Part shown: positions 5,080 through 5,160 of the stretch, piece after piece
How the letters are laid out: every line of letters begins with the position of its first letter
How positions within the stretch are numbered: position 1 is the first letter of the stretch
Source of the DNA: Desulfobacterales bacterium
GTDB lineage: Bacteria > Desulfobacterota > Desulfobacteria > Desulfobacterales > C00003060
Reading direction: 5' to 3'
Length of the DNA stretch: 5,160 nt
NCBI GenBank assembly: GCA_020347085.1
Contig: CP070769.1
Span: forward strand, 289,110-294,269
Position numbers and translations under genes: made by a program
Notes under the pieces: model-generated
The model's input: only the letters and a program-made list of their open reading frames with translations
Databases searched by the model: none
What the model was told of the DNA's origin: nothing

Positions 5080-5160
5080 TTGTTAACGGGCTGTTGCCCA
5101 AACCGCTCTCTTGAAGATGTTGGTAGTGTTGCGCAGCTTTCTTGCCACCAGGAGGACATC

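Noticed and set aside
5088..5099. GGGC-TGTT-GCCC mini-hairpin upstream of the fur-like promoter.
   Set aside because: It is a four-base-pair stem with no T-run on either strand and is expected by chance.
5083..5160. Open minus-strand frame of 25 codons ending at TAA 5085-5083 at the right edge, possibly the 3' end of another gene.
   Set aside because: It is too short to recognise, its ending (KRAVWATAR) matches no family I know, and all three minus frames are open for a while here. It could be a real gene tail just upstream of the fur-like promoter, but I cannot support it.

Overview
The window carries a ferrous-iron uptake locus with two different Fur-family regulators around it. It is flanked on the left by a small zinc-ribbon gene and a divergent two-gene unit (a NadR-like P-loop NTPase and a macro-domain protein). 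Base composition is roughly balanced and gene spacing is tight. The combination of an FmdB-type zinc ribbon, paired FeoA modules, FeoB and Fur-like regulators suggests an anaerobic Gram-negative bacterium, most likely of the Desulfobacterota (deltaproteobacterial) type. That placement is inferred from gene style only and is not proven by the window.

Layout, left to right. Minus strand: the first 34 codons of a macro-domain protein (1-104), preceded in the same unit by an AAA_28/NadR-like P-loop ATPase or kinase (122-655). Plus strand: an 82-residue FmdB-type zinc-ribbon protein (814-1062) with its own sigma70-like promoter and a perfect dyad at its predicted transcription start. Plus strand: a three-gene iron unit made of a Fur-FeoA fusion (1167-1862), a stand-alone FeoA (1859-2089, GTG start, 4-nt overlap) and FeoB (2099-4288). 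Then comes a 252-bp convergent spacer with no gene, containing part of an 88-bp imperfect palindrome. Last, on the minus strand, is a second stand-alone Fur-family regulator (4541-5020) with a good promoter overlapped by a near-consensus Fur box.

How the parts may work together. FeoB moves Fe(II) across the inner membrane with FeoA as its small cytosolic partner. The first gene of the operon joins a Fur DNA-binding and metal-sensing module to a FeoA-type SH3 module, so regulator and transport accessory are one polypeptide. Its recognition helix has Lys-Lys where Fur proteins normally have Tyr-Arg, and the dyad in front of it (ATTGCA-A-TGCAAT) is not a Fur box. The second regulator keeps Tyr-Arg and has a 15/19 match to the classical Fur box over its own promoter. 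The simplest reading is two paralogues with separate operator specificities: one local to the feo operon, one a conventional autoregulated Fur (or PerR).

The most notable observations are the Fur-FeoA fusion with its altered recognition helix and matching non-canonical dyad, and a palindromic element that supplies the last nine codons and the stop of the second fur-like gene.
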